DNA of 64,000 nucleotides from Cellulomonas sp. KRMCY2 (GCF_000526515.1 NZ_JAGF01000001.1:2480001-2544000), one strand, 5' to 3'; counted from the stretch's first letter, positions 53,436 to 62,651 are shown. The notes: generated by a model from the letters alone, not told the origin. Numbers and translations are program-made.

Positions 53436-54182
53436 ATGTCCGGCTCTGACCTCTCGGTCCAGCTCTACACGATCAGGCACGCGCTGGCCGAGGATCGCGG
53501 CGCGGCGCTGTCGCGCCTCGCGGACCTCGGCTTCCGGGCCGTCGAGCTGTTCGACTTCGTCGATCGGGCGGACGCCTACGCCGACCTGCTGGGCGAGCGC
53601 GGGCTCGCGGCCCCCTCGGGTCACGCGATGCTCATCGGCGAGGACGCCGGCAAGGTCTTCGACGCAGCGCTGACGATCGGGATGCGGACCGTGATCCAGC
53701 CCATGGTGGCGGCGGACCGCTGGGCGGAGCTGGACGACGTGGTGGGCACCGCGCGTGCCCTCAACGAGATCGCCGAGAAGGCCGCCGATCGCGGACTCGT
53801 CGTCGGCTACCACAACCACTGGTGGGAGCTGGAGAGCCGGATCGGCGGTACCTCGGCCCTCGAGGTGCTTGCCGAGAACCTGGATGACGCGGTCGTGCTG
53901 GAGATCGACACCTACTGGGCGGAGGTCGGCGGCGAGGGGGCGGTCGAGCTGCTCGGGCGCCTCGGCGACCGGGTGGGCCTCCTGCACGTGAAGGACGGAC
54001 CTGGCACGCAGGTGATGAGCGACCAGGTCGCCGTCGGCTCGGGCAGCCTGGACGTCCTGGCGATCATGGCCGCTGCGCCCCGGGCGCTGCGCGTGGTCGA
54101 GCTCGACGACTTCGCCGGCGACGTCTTCGACGCGCTGCGCGACAGCCTCGCCTACCTGACCGCCCACGGCAGCAGAGCCTGA
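53436..54182 (+). CDS. Sugar phosphate isomerase/epimerase (xylose-isomerase-like TIM barrel)
   Basis: A 248-residue AP-endonuclease-2/xylose-isomerase-like barrel. SVQLYTIRHALAEDRGAALS opens strand 1, VGYHNHWWELESR gives the His pair, VVLEIDTYWAEVGG the metal Glu/Asp, and VGLLHVKDGPG the C-terminal His. The fold hosts isomerases, epimerases and the eliminating subunits of keto-glycoside deglycosylases. Between a Gfo/Idh gene and a second barrel, a role on a keto-sugar (isomerisation or beta-elimination) is plausible. Confidence 0.85.
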   Translation: MSGSDLSVQLYTIRHALAEDRGAALSRLADLGFRAVELFDFVDRADAYADLLGERGLAAPSGHAMLIGEDAGKVFDAALTIGMRTVIQPMVAADRWAELDDVVGTARALNEIAEKAADRGLVVGYHNHWWELESRIGGTSALEVLAENLDDAVVLEIDTYWAEVGGEGAVELLGRLGDRVGLLHVKDGPGTQVMSDQVAVGSGSLDVLAIMAAAPRALRVVELDDFAGDVFDALRDSLAYLTAHGSRA

Positions 54183-54202
54183 ACCGGAAGATCGGAGGAG
54201 CC

Positions 54203-55231
54203 ATGGCAGACACCCGTACCCGCGCCACCCGGCCGGTGACGCTCTTCACCGGCCAGTGGGCCGACCTGACCCTCGAGCAGGTCGCCGCGTACGCGAGTGC
54301 TTGGGGGTACGACGGTCTGGAGATCGCCTGCTCGGGCGAGCACCTCGACGTCTGGCGCGCGGCGCAGGACCCCGGCTACCTGCAGGGCCGTCTCGACATC
54401 CTCGACCGGCACGGCCTGAAGGTGTGGGCGATCTCGAACCACCTCAAGGGCCAGGCGGTCTGCGACGACCCGATCGACTTCCGGCACGAGGCGATCGTCG
54501 GCTCCCGGGTGTGGGGGGACGGCGACGCCGAGGGCGTGCGGCAGCGCGCGGCCCAGGAGCTGAAGCTCACCGCCAGGGTCGCGCGGATGCTGGGCGTCGA
54601 GACGGTGGTGGGCTTCACGGGTTCGAAGATCTGGCCCTACGTCGCGATGTTCCCGCCCGTCCCCGCCGCGGTGATCGACGCGGGGTACCAGGACTTCGCC
54701 GACCGGTGGAACCCGATCCTCGACGTGTTCGACGGCGAGGGGGTGCGGTTCGCGCACGAGGTGCACCCGAGCGAGATCGCCTACGACTACTGGAGCACCG
54801 TTCGCGCGCTCGAGGCGATCGACCACCGTGCGGCGTTCGGTCTGAACTGGGACCCGAGCCACATGATGTGGCAGGGGATCGACCCGGTCGGGTTCATCGT
54901 CGATTTCGCCGACCGCATCTACCACGTCGACTGCAAGGACACCCGCCTGCGCCCGGCCAACGGTCGGGCGGGTGTGCTCGGCTCCCACCTCGCCTGGGGT
55001 GACCCCCACCGAGGCTGGGACTTCGTGTCCACCGGGCACGGTGACGTGCCGTGGGAGGACGCGTTCCGTGCCCTGAGCTCGATCGGCTATGCGGGCCCGA
55101 TCTCGGTGGAGTGGGAGGACGCCGGCATGGACCGGCTGCACGGTGCACAGGAGGCGGTCGCCTTCGTCCGATCCAAGCTCTGGGAACAACCGGCCCAGTC
55201 GTTCGACGCCGCTTTCAGCAACCAGGAGTAG
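54203..55231 (+). CDS. Sugar phosphate isomerase/epimerase (second TIM barrel)
   Basis: A 342-residue member of the same superfamily, about 90 residues longer and only distantly similar. Metal residues appear in VRFAHEVHPSEIAYDYW (Glu/His), FGLNWDPSHMMWQG (Asp/His), RIYHVDCKDTRL (His/Asp) and ISVEWEDAG (Glu). DLTLEQVAAYASAWGYDGLE is the typical first helix. It lies 20 nt behind the shorter barrel with a GGAGG site. The two barrels probably act in consecutive steps, or form a heteromeric enzyme. Confidence 0.88.
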   Translation: MADTRTRATRPVTLFTGQWADLTLEQVAAYASAWGYDGLEIACSGEHLDVWRAAQDPGYLQGRLDILDRHGLKVWAISNHLKGQAVCDDPIDFRHEAIVGSRVWGDGDAEGVRQRAAQELKLTARVARMLGVETVVGFTGSKIWPYVAMFPPVPAAVIDAGYQDFADRWNPILDVFDGEGVRFAHEVHPSEIAYDYWSTVRALEAIDHRAAFGLNWDPSHMMWQGIDPVGFIVDFADRIYHVDCKDTRLRPANGRAGVLGSHLAWGDPHRGWDFVSTGHGDVPWEDAFRALSSIGYAGPISVEWEDAGMDRLHGAQEAVAFVRSKLWEQPAQSFDAAFSNQE

Positions 55232-55235
55232 AGAC

Positions 55236-56123
55236 ATGCCCCCACGCACCTTGCGCCCCGGCCAGCGGGCGGAGCTTCACGTGATCGACGTCACCACCGG
55301 TGAGCGCGAGCTCGTGCACTCCTCGTCGACGCTCCTCTTCGAGGCACCGAACTGGACGCCGGACGGCGGGTCGCTCGTGGTCAACGGCGACGGCCTCCTG
55401 TTCCGGGTCCCGGCCTCCGGCCGCGGCGAGCCGGAGGAGATCCCGCTCGGCGGCATCCCGCCGATCAACAACGACCACGTGCTCAGCCCGGACGGGCGCA
55501 CGGTGTACGTGTCCGCCGACGACGGGCACCTGTACGCGGTGGACATCGCGACCGGGCGGCCGACGCGCGTCTCGAACGACCACGGGCCCGAGTTCCACTA
55601 CTTCCTGCACGGGATCTCGCCCGACGGCGCGACGCTGGCGTACATCGGGCTCGTGGAGAACCCCGACGGGACGGCGACCACCAACGTCTACACGATCCCG
55701 GCCGCGGGCGGCGAGGACGCGCAGCTGACGGACGACTCCTACGCGGACGACGGCTCGGAGTTCAGCCCTGACGGCGAGTGGATCTACTTCAACTCCGAGC
55801 GGGGCTCGGCCCTCCCGGGTCACGCCCAGCTGTTCCGGGTGTCCCTGGACGGGGCGAGGGTCGAGCAGCTCACCGAGGACGAGCGGGTCAACTGGTTCCC
55901 GCACGTCTCCCCGGACGGGAACCGGATCGCCTACATCAGCTTCCCGAGCGGCACGCTCGGCCACCCGGCCGATCGGGACGTCATCCTTCGGCTGATCGAG
56001 AACGGCACGACGGCCCGCGACCTGGTGCACCTGTTCGGTGGGCAGGGGACGATCAACGTCCCCAGCTGGTCCCCGGACAGCCGCAGGATCGCCTACGTGG
56101 CGTACCCGATCGAGCTGCCGTGA
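55236..56123 (+). CDS. PD40/TolB-like beta-propeller protein
   Basis: A 295-residue propeller built from repeats such as APNWTPDGGSLVVNG, NDHVLSPDGRTVYVS, LHGISPDGATLAYIG, GSEFSPDGEWIYFNS, FPHVSPDGNRIAYIS and VPSWSPDSRRIAYVA, about six blades. No signal peptide is present, so it is probably cytosolic, unlike TolB. Similar proteins sit beside Gfo/Idh and isomerase genes in glycoside clusters and resemble oligogalacturonate-lyase-like propellers. It starts 4 nt after the TIM-barrel stop. It could be a lyase, mutarotase-like enzyme or binding protein; function is open. Confidence 0.78.
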   Translation: MPPRTLRPGQRAELHVIDVTTGERELVHSSSTLLFEAPNWTPDGGSLVVNGDGLLFRVPASGRGEPEEIPLGGIPPINNDHVLSPDGRTVYVSADDGHLYAVDIATGRPTRVSNDHGPEFHYFLHGISPDGATLAYIGLVENPDGTATTNVYTIPAAGGEDAQLTDDSYADDGSEFSPDGEWIYFNSERGSALPGHAQLFRVSLDGARVEQLTEDERVNWFPHVSPDGNRIAYISFPSGTLGHPADRDVILRLIENGTTARDLVHLFGGQGTINVPSWSPDSRRIAYVAYPIELP

Positions 56124-56911
56124 GCCGGCGACCGCAGCAGGGCACGTCCGTTCTCGACAGCTTCAGCCTCGCCGGCAGGACCGCCGTGGTCACCGGCGCG
56201 ACCCGCGGACTGGGCCGGGCGTTCGCCCGCGCCCTGGCCGAGGCGGGCGCGAACGTCGTCGTCGTCGGGCGCGACGCGGTGGCGGCAGCCGAGGTCGAGG
56301 CGGAGATCGCCTCGCTCGGCGTGGGCGCTACGACGGTGATCGCCGATGTGACCCGCCGGGACGACGTCGAGCGGATCCTCGCCCGGACCGTGGCGGTCTT
56401 CGGCCGTGCCGACGTGCTGATCAACAACGCCGGGACGTGCATCCACAAGCCGGCGGTCGAGGTCACCGACGCCGACTGGCGCGCTGTCATGGATGTCAAC
56501 CTCGACGCGGTGTGGGTGACGAGCCAGGTGTTCGGTCGGCACATGATCGAGCAGGGTGGCGGCTCGATCGTGAACGTGGGTTCGATGTCCGCGTCGATCG
56601 TCAACCGGCCGCAGTGGCAGCCCGCGTACAACGCGTCGAAGGCTGCCGTGCATCACCTGACCCGGAGCCTCGCGGCCGAGTGGGCACCGGTGAACGTGCG
56701 GGTCAACGCGATCGCACCCGGGTACATGCGGACGGACATGTCACCGATCGACGAACCGCGGTTCCAGCGCTACTGGATCGAGGACACACCCCAGCGCCGC
56801 GCGGGCGAACCCCACGAGCTCGGTCCTGCCGTCGTCTTCCTCGCGAGCGACGCGTCGAGCTTCATGACCGGGTCTGTGCTCACGATCGACGGCGGGTACA
56901 GCGTGTTCTGA
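56120..56911 (+). CDS. SDR-family oxidoreductase
   Basis: A 263-residue classical SDR. Cofactor motif VVTGATRGLGRAFARALAEAG (TGxxxGxG) near residues 24-35, NNAG, catalytic Ser in VNVGSMSAS and YNASK (Tyr-Lys pair) are complete; the C-terminus IDGGYSVF is typical of gluconate 5-dehydrogenase/3-oxoacyl reductase relatives. GTG 56120 overlaps the propeller stop. It likely reduces or oxidises a keto-sugar or sugar acid of this pathway, for instance a 3-keto product. Confidence 0.9.
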   Translation: MSRRPQQGTSVLDSFSLAGRTAVVTGATRGLGRAFARALAEAGANVVVVGRDAVAAAEVEAEIASLGVGATTVIADVTRRDDVERILARTVAVFGRADVLINNAGTCIHKPAVEVTDADWRAVMDVNLDAVWVTSQVFGRHMIEQGGGSIVNVGSMSASIVNRPQWQPAYNASKAAVHHLTRSLAAEWAPVNVRVNAIAPGYMRTDMSPIDEPRFQRYWIEDTPQRRAGEPHELGPAVVFLASDASSFMTGSVLTIDGGYSVF

Positions 56912-57001
56912 GCGACCTCGGACGTCGCGTGCCGGACGTCGGATGCCGGGCGACGGCGCCGTGACCGAGCTGCCACATCGAGGTCTGTGAGAGGAGTGCC
57001 A

Positions 57002-57982
57002 GTGCTGCGGATCGGGGTGCTGGGTGCCGCGGGGATCGCTCCGCAGGCGATCATCCGGCCGGCGGGCCGGCGTGACGACGTCGTGATCGCGGCCGTCGCG
57101 TCACGCAGCGAGCAGTCGGCCGTCGCGTATGGCCGGGCGAACGCGATACCGGTGGCCTACGGCAGCTACCAGGCGCTCCTGGACGACGACTCGATCGACC
57201 TCGTGTACAACGCCTTGCCGCCGTCGGAGCACGCACGGTGGTCGATCGCGGCGCTGGAGAGCGGCAAGCACGTCCTGTGCGAGAAGCCGATCGCGATGAG
57301 TGCCGCCGAGGCCGGGGCGATGGCGAGCGTGGCCTTGCGCACGGGCCGGCGGCTCATCGAGGCGTTCCACGATCGGTACCACCCGTTGAGCGAGTACCTG
57401 CTGGGGGTCCGGGAGTCCGGTGAGCTCGGCCGGCTCCGCTCGCTCGACGCCGCCTTCACGGTGGCGATCCCGTTCGACCGGACGTCGATCCGGCACGATC
57501 CGGCGCTCGGGGGCGGCGCTCTGATGGACCTCGGCTGCTACCCGGTGCACTGGGTGCGGTTCTTCGCCGGCGAGGAGCCCGAGGTCGTCGAGGCCTCCTG
57601 CACCCCGAACGCGATGGGTGCCGACGAGACGGTCGAGGCCGGCCTGCGATTCCCTTCGGGTGTCGAGGCGAGGGTTCTGGCGAGCATGGCGGAGAAGGAG
57701 ACGTTCTGCGCATCGCTGGTCGCCGTGGGGACCCGCGGGCGGCTCGAGGTGGACAACCCCGTCCTGCCGCACAACGGGCACAGCGTGCGCATCACGACCG
57801 ACGGCGTGCGGCGCACGCTCACCATCGGAGGGGCCGAGACCTACGACCACCAGCTGGACGCCGTGGTGAAGGGCATCCTCAGCGGGGAGCCGCTTCCGAC
57901 GGAGTCGGTGGACTTCGTCGCGAACATGACGACGATCGATGCGATCTACCGGGTGGCCGGTCTCGACCGGGGGCACGCATAG
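57002..57982 (+). CDS. Gfo/Idh/MocA-family oxidoreductase
   Basis: A 326-residue dehydrogenase with a trans-dihydrodiol/glucose-fructose-oxidoreductase-like sequence. Cofactor loop VLGAAGIAPQAIIRPA (residues 6-21), VASRS, EKP at 94-96 (LCEKPIAMS), then GGGALMDLGCYPVHWVRF with the Asp and His. GTG 57002 has GAGGAG 5 nt upstream and best matches the family start; GTGs at 56987 and 56996 are alternatives. It ends the operon and is convergent with a VOC gene. Confidence 0.9.
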   Translation: MLRIGVLGAAGIAPQAIIRPAGRRDDVVIAAVASRSEQSAVAYGRANAIPVAYGSYQALLDDDSIDLVYNALPPSEHARWSIAALESGKHVLCEKPIAMSAAEAGAMASVALRTGRRLIEAFHDRYHPLSEYLLGVRESGELGRLRSLDAAFTVAIPFDRTSIRHDPALGGGALMDLGCYPVHWVRFFAGEEPEVVEASCTPNAMGADETVEAGLRFPSGVEARVLASMAEKETFCASLVAVGTRGRLEVDNPVLPHNGHSVRITTDGVRRTLTIGGAETYDHQLDAVVKGILSGEPLPTESVDFVANMTTIDAIYRVAGLDRGHA

Positions 57983-58004
57983 GCGCTGCCCGCAGGCCGA
58001 TGCC

Positions 58005-58463
58005 CTACATGTGCGGCTTGATGTTGAGGTTCACGCCGAGGCCGGCCTCGCCGTCCACGATCGTCCAGCTGCCGCCCGGGTACATGCCGATCGTGCGCAT
58101 CACGTAGCCCAGTCCCTCGAGCTCGCCGATCACTGCATCACGGGCCTCGCCCACCTGGAAGCCGATGTGGTGCACGCCGTTGCCGTGCTGGTCGAGGAAC
58201 TCCCTGAAGGTGGAGGGGTTCTCGTCGGGCTCGTGCAGCTCGACGATGAAGCCGCGCTCCTTGCAGTCGATCACCGCGAGCTTCAGCCCGTAGGCGGCCG
58301 TGCTTCCGCGGTACGTCTCGCTCGGGTTCGGTGTCGCATCGGTGACCCGGACGTCCGGTCGGGGAGCGTCGAACAGCTCACACCACGCGTCGAGGGCGCG
58401 CTCGATGTCGCCGACGACCACGGCGATCTGGATGAGGCCTGTGAGGGGGATCGGGTTCTGCAT
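58005..58463 (-). CDS. VOC-family protein, methylmalonyl-CoA-epimerase-like
   Basis: A 152-residue single-domain VOC protein. LIQIAVVVGDIERALDAWCEL opens the domain, with Gln where the first metal His is often found. GFIVELHEP, GVHHIGFQV and a final LGVNLNIKP supply the other ligand positions. Such proteins are epimerases, isomerases or small dioxygenases. It is on the minus strand in front of the ROK gene and convergent with the Gfo/Idh gene, hence transcribed apart from the main operons. Confidence 0.78.
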   Translation of the reverse strand: MQNPIPLTGLIQIAVVVGDIERALDAWCELFDAPRPDVRVTDATPNPSETYRGSTAAYGLKLAVIDCKERGFIVELHEPDENPSTFREFLDQHGNGVHHIGFQVGEARDAVIGELEGLGYVMRTIGMYPGGSWTIVDGEAGLGVNLNIKPHM

Positions 58464-58729
58464 CGGGTCTTCTCCTTGGCGTGGCTCTGCTGTCGGCTGT
58501 CGTGGGTGCCCTCCGTCGATCGTGGATCACGACGCCGGAGCGTTCGGGATCGACGAGGCCCGAGCCGGCCGCGCGCGAGCGTGACTCCGTCGGGTCCGCC
58601 TCACGAGTGCCGCTGGACATCTGTCGATCGCCGTCAGAAGACTGACAGGCCAGTGCGCGAAGTGCAAGTCCGGGTAGGCAGATGAGACAGTCGTCAGAGG
58701 GGAAGTCGGGAGCGGCCGCCCGGCAGCGG

Positions 58730-59902
58730 CTACAGGAGCGCTTCGAGGCCGTCCCTGGACAGGACGTGGTCGATGACCATGGTGCTCGCGCCGACGATGC
58801 CGGCACGGCCCTTGGTGCGACTGGTGACGATGCTCAGGTGCTGCGTGGCGAGCGGGAGCGACCGCCCGTAGACCACCTCGCGGATTCCCGCCAGCAGGTG
58901 CTCGCCGGCCTCCGCCATCCGCCCGCCGATCACGATCACGGACGGGTTCAGCATGCTCACGCAGGTAGCCAGCACCCGCCCGAGATCGCGGCCCGCCTCA
59001 CGCACCGCGCTGGACGCCCGGACGTCGCCGGCCCGGACCAGGGCGATGACGTCGGCGCCCGACGCGGCCGGCAGGCCTGCCGCCGTGAGCTTGGCGGCGA
59101 TCGCGCGACCGCTGGCGAGTGCCTCCAGGCATCCGACGTTGCCGCAGCGGCAGATCACCTCCCGCCCCCCGGGTACCGCGACGTGGCCCAGGTCGCCGGC
59201 GGCTCCCTGAGCACCACGCCGGATGGCGCCGTCGCTGATCACGCCCGCGCCGATCCCCGTCGCGACCTTGACGAAGAGCAGGTGGTCGACAGTGGGGAAG
59301 TCCGACTGGTGCTCGCCCAGCGCCATCAGGTTGACGTCGTTGTCGACCAGGACGGGGGCGCCGCCGAGCAGCGGGCTGAGCTGGCCGACGACGTCCGCGC
59401 CGTCCCACCCCGGCATGATCGGCGGGTTCATCGGCCGGCCCGTGCTGAAGTCGACCGGACCCGGCAGCCCGACGCCGACCCCGACCAGCTCGGACATCGT
59501 GCGTCCGCTCCGCTCGATCAGCTCGACGGTCATCGCGGCAGCCCGGGCGAGCACCAGCTCCGGTCCGTCACCGATCACGATGGTCTCGAGATGCTCGGCG
59601 ATGGCCTTCGAGGCGAGGTCGGTGATGGCGATCCGCGCGTGCGTGGCGCCGAGGTCCACAGCGGCGACGATGCGGGCGCCCGGACTGAAGGCGAACGTCG
59701 CGGGCGGTCGACCGCCGGTCGAGACCGCGTCGCCGGTCGGCGTGATGAGTCCGGACTCGAGGAGCTGCTCCACGCGCGCGGCAACCGTCGACCGGGCCTG
59801 GCCGGTGATCTGGGCGAGTTCCGCCCGCGTGTGCGGGTTCCCGTCTCGAAGCAGCCCCAAAGTGCCGCTCAAGTCCCCTGAGTTCTGCATGTTCCATGAC
59901 AC
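58730..59902 (-). CDS. ROK-family transcriptional regulator
   Basis: A 390-residue ROK repressor. The N-terminal winged HTH (about 20-75: TRAELAQITGQARSTVAARVEQLLESGL) precedes a ROK sugar-kinase-like domain with AAVDLGATHARIAITDL, GVGVGLPGPVD and VLVDNDVNLMALGE. The zinc motif CRCGNVGCLEALASG is intact. The start may be GTG 59902 or ATG 59890; neither has a clear ribosome site, so a leaderless transcript is possible. It is divergent from the ABC importer and probably controls it in response to a sugar. Confidence 0.9.
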   Translation of the reverse strand: MSWNMQNSGDLSGTLGLLRDGNPHTRAELAQITGQARSTVAARVEQLLESGLITPTGDAVSTGGRPPATFAFSPGARIVAAVDLGATHARIAITDLASKAIAEHLETIVIGDGPELVLARAAAMTVELIERSGRTMSELVGVGVGLPGPVDFSTGRPMNPPIMPGWDGADVVGQLSPLLGGAPVLVDNDVNLMALGEHQSDFPTVDHLLFVKVATGIGAGVISDGAIRRGAQGAAGDLGHVAVPGGREVICRCGNVGCLEALASGRAIAAKLTAAGLPAASGADVIALVRAGDVRASSAVREAGRDLGRVLATCVSMLNPSVIVIGGRMAEAGEHLLAGIREVVYGRSLPLATQHLSIVTSRTKGRAGIVGASTMVIDHVLSRDGLEALL

Positions 59903-60230
59903 AGGTCAAGTGAATCATGCCGAGCGAGCGCCGCCGTGCATCATGAAGGCCGCGTGATCACAACGTTGCCTGCTCGGCGTCGACCGGTACGCCACCGAGG
60001 CGCGCCGCACCGAGTCACGGCGGCAAAGCGTCGGCGGCCGACCGGGGGCACCGCGGGCGGAGCTGGCCGAGCCCTCGCGCAGCCGGATGCCGGCCGTGCC
60101 CATCGGCTGCGCACAGTGTAACTTTTGTGTCTCGATCAACCGAAGGCCCTTGGAGTTTGACTACATCGCTGCTACTTTTTCTCTCACTGGCCCCAACGAC
60201 GACGTGGGCCCACTCGAGAGAGGGAACCCC
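59903..60230. other. Divergent intergenic region between the ROK gene and the ABC operon
   Basis: About 330 nt with no gene. A GC-rich half lies near the ROK gene and an AT-rich half near the ABC genes. It contains AACTTTTGTGTC (60120-60131), the promoter at 60150-60178, and a long leader before the binding-protein gene. Confidence 0.6.
60150..60178 (+). promoter_or_regulatory. Promoter of the carbohydrate ABC operon
   Basis: TTGGAG (60150-60155) and TACTTT (60173-60178) are separated by 17 nt. The ACTTTTGTG motif lies about 20 nt upstream of the -35. The first gene starts at 60231. Confidence 0.5.
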
Positions 60231-61631
60231 ATGACCCACCTGGGAATGGGAGCGTTGCGAACCCGCAGGGCAGCGGCGGTCGCCGCGGTCGCGGCTGCCT
60301 CCCTGGCGCTGGCGGCATGTAGCAGCAGCGGCGGCGGCGATGGCGGCGACGAGGCCCCTGCCGCCGAGTCCGGCGAGGTCAGCTGGTGGGGCTGGACGCC
60401 GGACACCCCGGTGGCCGAGCGCTACATCGCCGAGTTCAACAAGGAGTACCCGGACATCACGGTCACCTACAAGAACTTCGAGAACGTCGACTTCCGCAAC
60501 GCCCTCGCCCCGGCGCTCGACTCCGGTGAGGGCCCGGACGTCTTCGACCTCTCGCCGGCGGGCGGCTCTCCCGACACGTGGGGCCCGTACGCGCTCGACC
60601 TCGCGCCGTTCGCCGAGGAGGTTCTCGGTGCCGACTGGGAGTCGAAGTTCGGCGCCGACTACGTGCGCCAGCTGAGCGACTCCGAGGGCCGCGTGGTCTC
60701 GCTGCCGCTCGGCGGCATGGCCGCGGGCTTCGTCTGGGTCAACCAGGACATCTTCGACGAGGCCGGCGCCGAGGTGCCGACCGACTACGACTCGTGGCTC
60801 GCGGCCTGCGAGAAGATCACGGCCATCGGGAAGAAGTGCTTCGCGGTCGGCGCCGGCGGCGAGGACACGTTCCCGACCGAGATGTTCCACTCGATCGCCA
60901 ACTCCGTCGACCCCGAGTTCTTCCTCAAGGCGGCTGTCGGCGACGCCCGGTGGGATGACCCGGAGGGCATCGAGACCCTCGAGATCATCAAGAGCATGAG
61001 GGACGACGGGATCATCGCCGACAACGTCCTCGACGCCGGGCAGTACCCGCTGGCGAACGAGGAGTTCATGAAGGGCGAGGCCGCGATGGTGCAGATGGGC
61101 TTCTGGTACACCCAGTACTCAGGCGCCGAGTCCTGCCTCGCCGCGATGGAGAGCGCCGGCGTCAGCAACCCCGAGTGCTTCGTCCAGCTGCCCGCCGAGT
61201 TCCCGGACGTCGCAGGCCGCGGCAACGGCTCCGAGTACTTCGGTGAGGCGGACTACGGCCTCGCGATCAATGCCGACTCGGCGAACATCGGCCCGGCGAA
61301 GACCTTCATCCAGTGGATGACGATGTCGGAGGCCGGTCAGCAGAATGTCGCGAACGCGCTCGACCTGCTGCCCTCGCTCGGCGGCGTGGCCCCGAACTGG
61401 GAGACCATCGCCCTGGTGGACCAGGAGGTGCAGCAACCTGCCATCGAGCAGCTGATCGAGGCCAGCAACGCCACGACCCAGTCCCGCCAGTGGCAGACCA
61501 CCGAAGACACGCTGGACGCCATCGTCCTGGCCATCCAGCAAGTCCTCGACCCGACGATCGACATCTCGATCGAGGACATCGCTGCCCAGCTGCAGGAGTC
61601 GTCGGTCCCGAGCACCGTGGGCGTCGAGTAG
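60231..61631 (+). CDS. Carbohydrate ABC transporter substrate-binding lipoprotein (CUT1)
   Basis: A 466-residue lipoprotein. The signal peptide (TRRAAAVAAVAAASLALAAC) ends at lipidated Cys30 and a Ser/Gly-rich linker follows. The mature part is a UgpB/MalE-type family 1 binding protein: VSWWGWTPDTPVAERYIAEF, DVFDLSPAG, LPLGGMAAGFVWVNQDIFDE and FMKGEAAMVQMGFWYTQYSG. GAGAGGG lies 8 nt before ATG 60231; a longer upstream frame is not coding. It delivers an oligosaccharide or glycoside to the two permeases. No ATPase gene is present, so a shared MsiK-type ATPase is expected. Confidence 0.93.
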   Translation: MTHLGMGALRTRRAAAVAAVAAASLALAACSSSGGGDGGDEAPAAESGEVSWWGWTPDTPVAERYIAEFNKEYPDITVTYKNFENVDFRNALAPALDSGEGPDVFDLSPAGGSPDTWGPYALDLAPFAEEVLGADWESKFGADYVRQLSDSEGRVVSLPLGGMAAGFVWVNQDIFDEAGAEVPTDYDSWLAACEKITAIGKKCFAVGAGGEDTFPTEMFHSIANSVDPEFFLKAAVGDARWDDPEGIETLEIIKSMRDDGIIADNVLDAGQYPLANEEFMKGEAAMVQMGFWYTQYSGAESCLAAMESAGVSNPECFVQLPAEFPDVAGRGNGSEYFGEADYGLAINADSANIGPAKTFIQWMTMSEAGQQNVANALDLLPSLGGVAPNWETIALVDQEVQQPAIEQLIEASNATTQSRQWQTTEDTLDAIVLAIQQVLDPTIDISIEDIAAQLQESSVPSTVGVE

Positions 61632-61661
61632 TCCACCCGACAGGACTGGAGTTCGTAACTG

Positions 61662-62651
61662 ATGGCGATCCTCGAAAGGTCGGCCGGTTCACTGAATTCC
61701 ACCCCGGGTGCGAAGGGAGGTGGGTGGCTCCGTCCAGGGGCCGCCCACCTCGTCCCGGGTGGTCTGAAGTGGATCCTCCCCGGCTTCATCTTGTCCGTAG
61801 GCCTGATCTACTACAGCATCATCTACTCGGGCTACCTGTCCTTCTTCGACTGGCCGGGCGGCCGACAGCCGATGACCGCGGTCGGCCTGGTCAACTACCT
61901 CGAGGTCTTCTCGGACCCGGTGTTCTGGATCGCCATCCGGAACACGCTCGTCTACTTCGTCGTGATCTTCACCGTCCAGGTGATCGGTGGGATCTCCTTC
62001 GCGGCGGCGATGCACTCGAAGGTCTACCTGGCGAACATCTACAAGATCATCATCATCGTGCCGGTCGTCGTGGCCCCGGCCACGATGGCGCCGGCCCACA
62101 TCGAGGTCTGGCAGACCAACGGCACCTTCAACACCATCCTGCGAGCCATCGGCCTGGACGCGTGGACGCAGGGCTGGATCGGGCAGTCCACCACGTCGCT
62201 GCTGGTCATCATCATGGCGGGGTGCTGGGGTGCGATCGGGTTCGGCTTCATCCTGTACTTCGCGGCGATGGGGCAGATCGACCCGGAGATCATCGAGGCC
62301 GCACGGATCGACGGCGCGGGCAACGTCCGCCTCCTCACGTCGATCGTGCTGCCGAGCGTCCGCTCGGTGACGATCTCGCTCGGCATCCTCAACTTCATGA
62401 CCGCGCTGAAGCTCTTCGACGGGCCGTGGCTGCTGACCCAAGGCGGCCCCGCCCACTCGTCGGAGTTCCTCGGCACGATGATCTACGCGGAGACGGCCGG
62501 CTCGTCGCGCAACCTCGGGTACGCGGCGGCGCTGTCGATCGTCCTGCTCGTGCTGGCGATCGGGACGTCGATCGCGATCCAGCTGCGCTCCCGCGAGAAG
62601 AGCCCGACGGGCGTCCGCAAGCCGAAGGTGAGGGTGGCGAACGATGTTTGA
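61662..62651 (+). CDS. Carbohydrate ABC transporter permease, MalF/UgpA type
   Basis: A 329-residue membrane protein with six main hydrophobic segments, first at about 38-58 (WILPGFILSVGLIYYSIIYS). The ATPase-coupling EAA loop is IIEAARIDGAGNVRLLTSIVLPS-like around residues 208-230. It is the first permease of a CUT1 importer. It starts 30 nt after the binding-protein stop and overlaps the second permease by 8 nt. Confidence 0.92.
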   Translation: MAILERSAGSLNSTPGAKGGGWLRPGAAHLVPGGLKWILPGFILSVGLIYYSIIYSGYLSFFDWPGGRQPMTAVGLVNYLEVFSDPVFWIAIRNTLVYFVVIFTVQVIGGISFAAAMHSKVYLANIYKIIIIVPVVVAPATMAPAHIEVWQTNGTFNTILRAIGLDAWTQGWIGQSTTSLLVIIMAGCWGAIGFGFILYFAAMGQIDPEIIEAARIDGAGNVRLLTSIVLPSVRSVTISLGILNFMTALKLFDGPWLLTQGGPAHSSEFLGTMIYAETAGSSRNLGYAAALSIVLLVLAIGTSIAIQLRSREKSPTGVRKPKVRVANDV

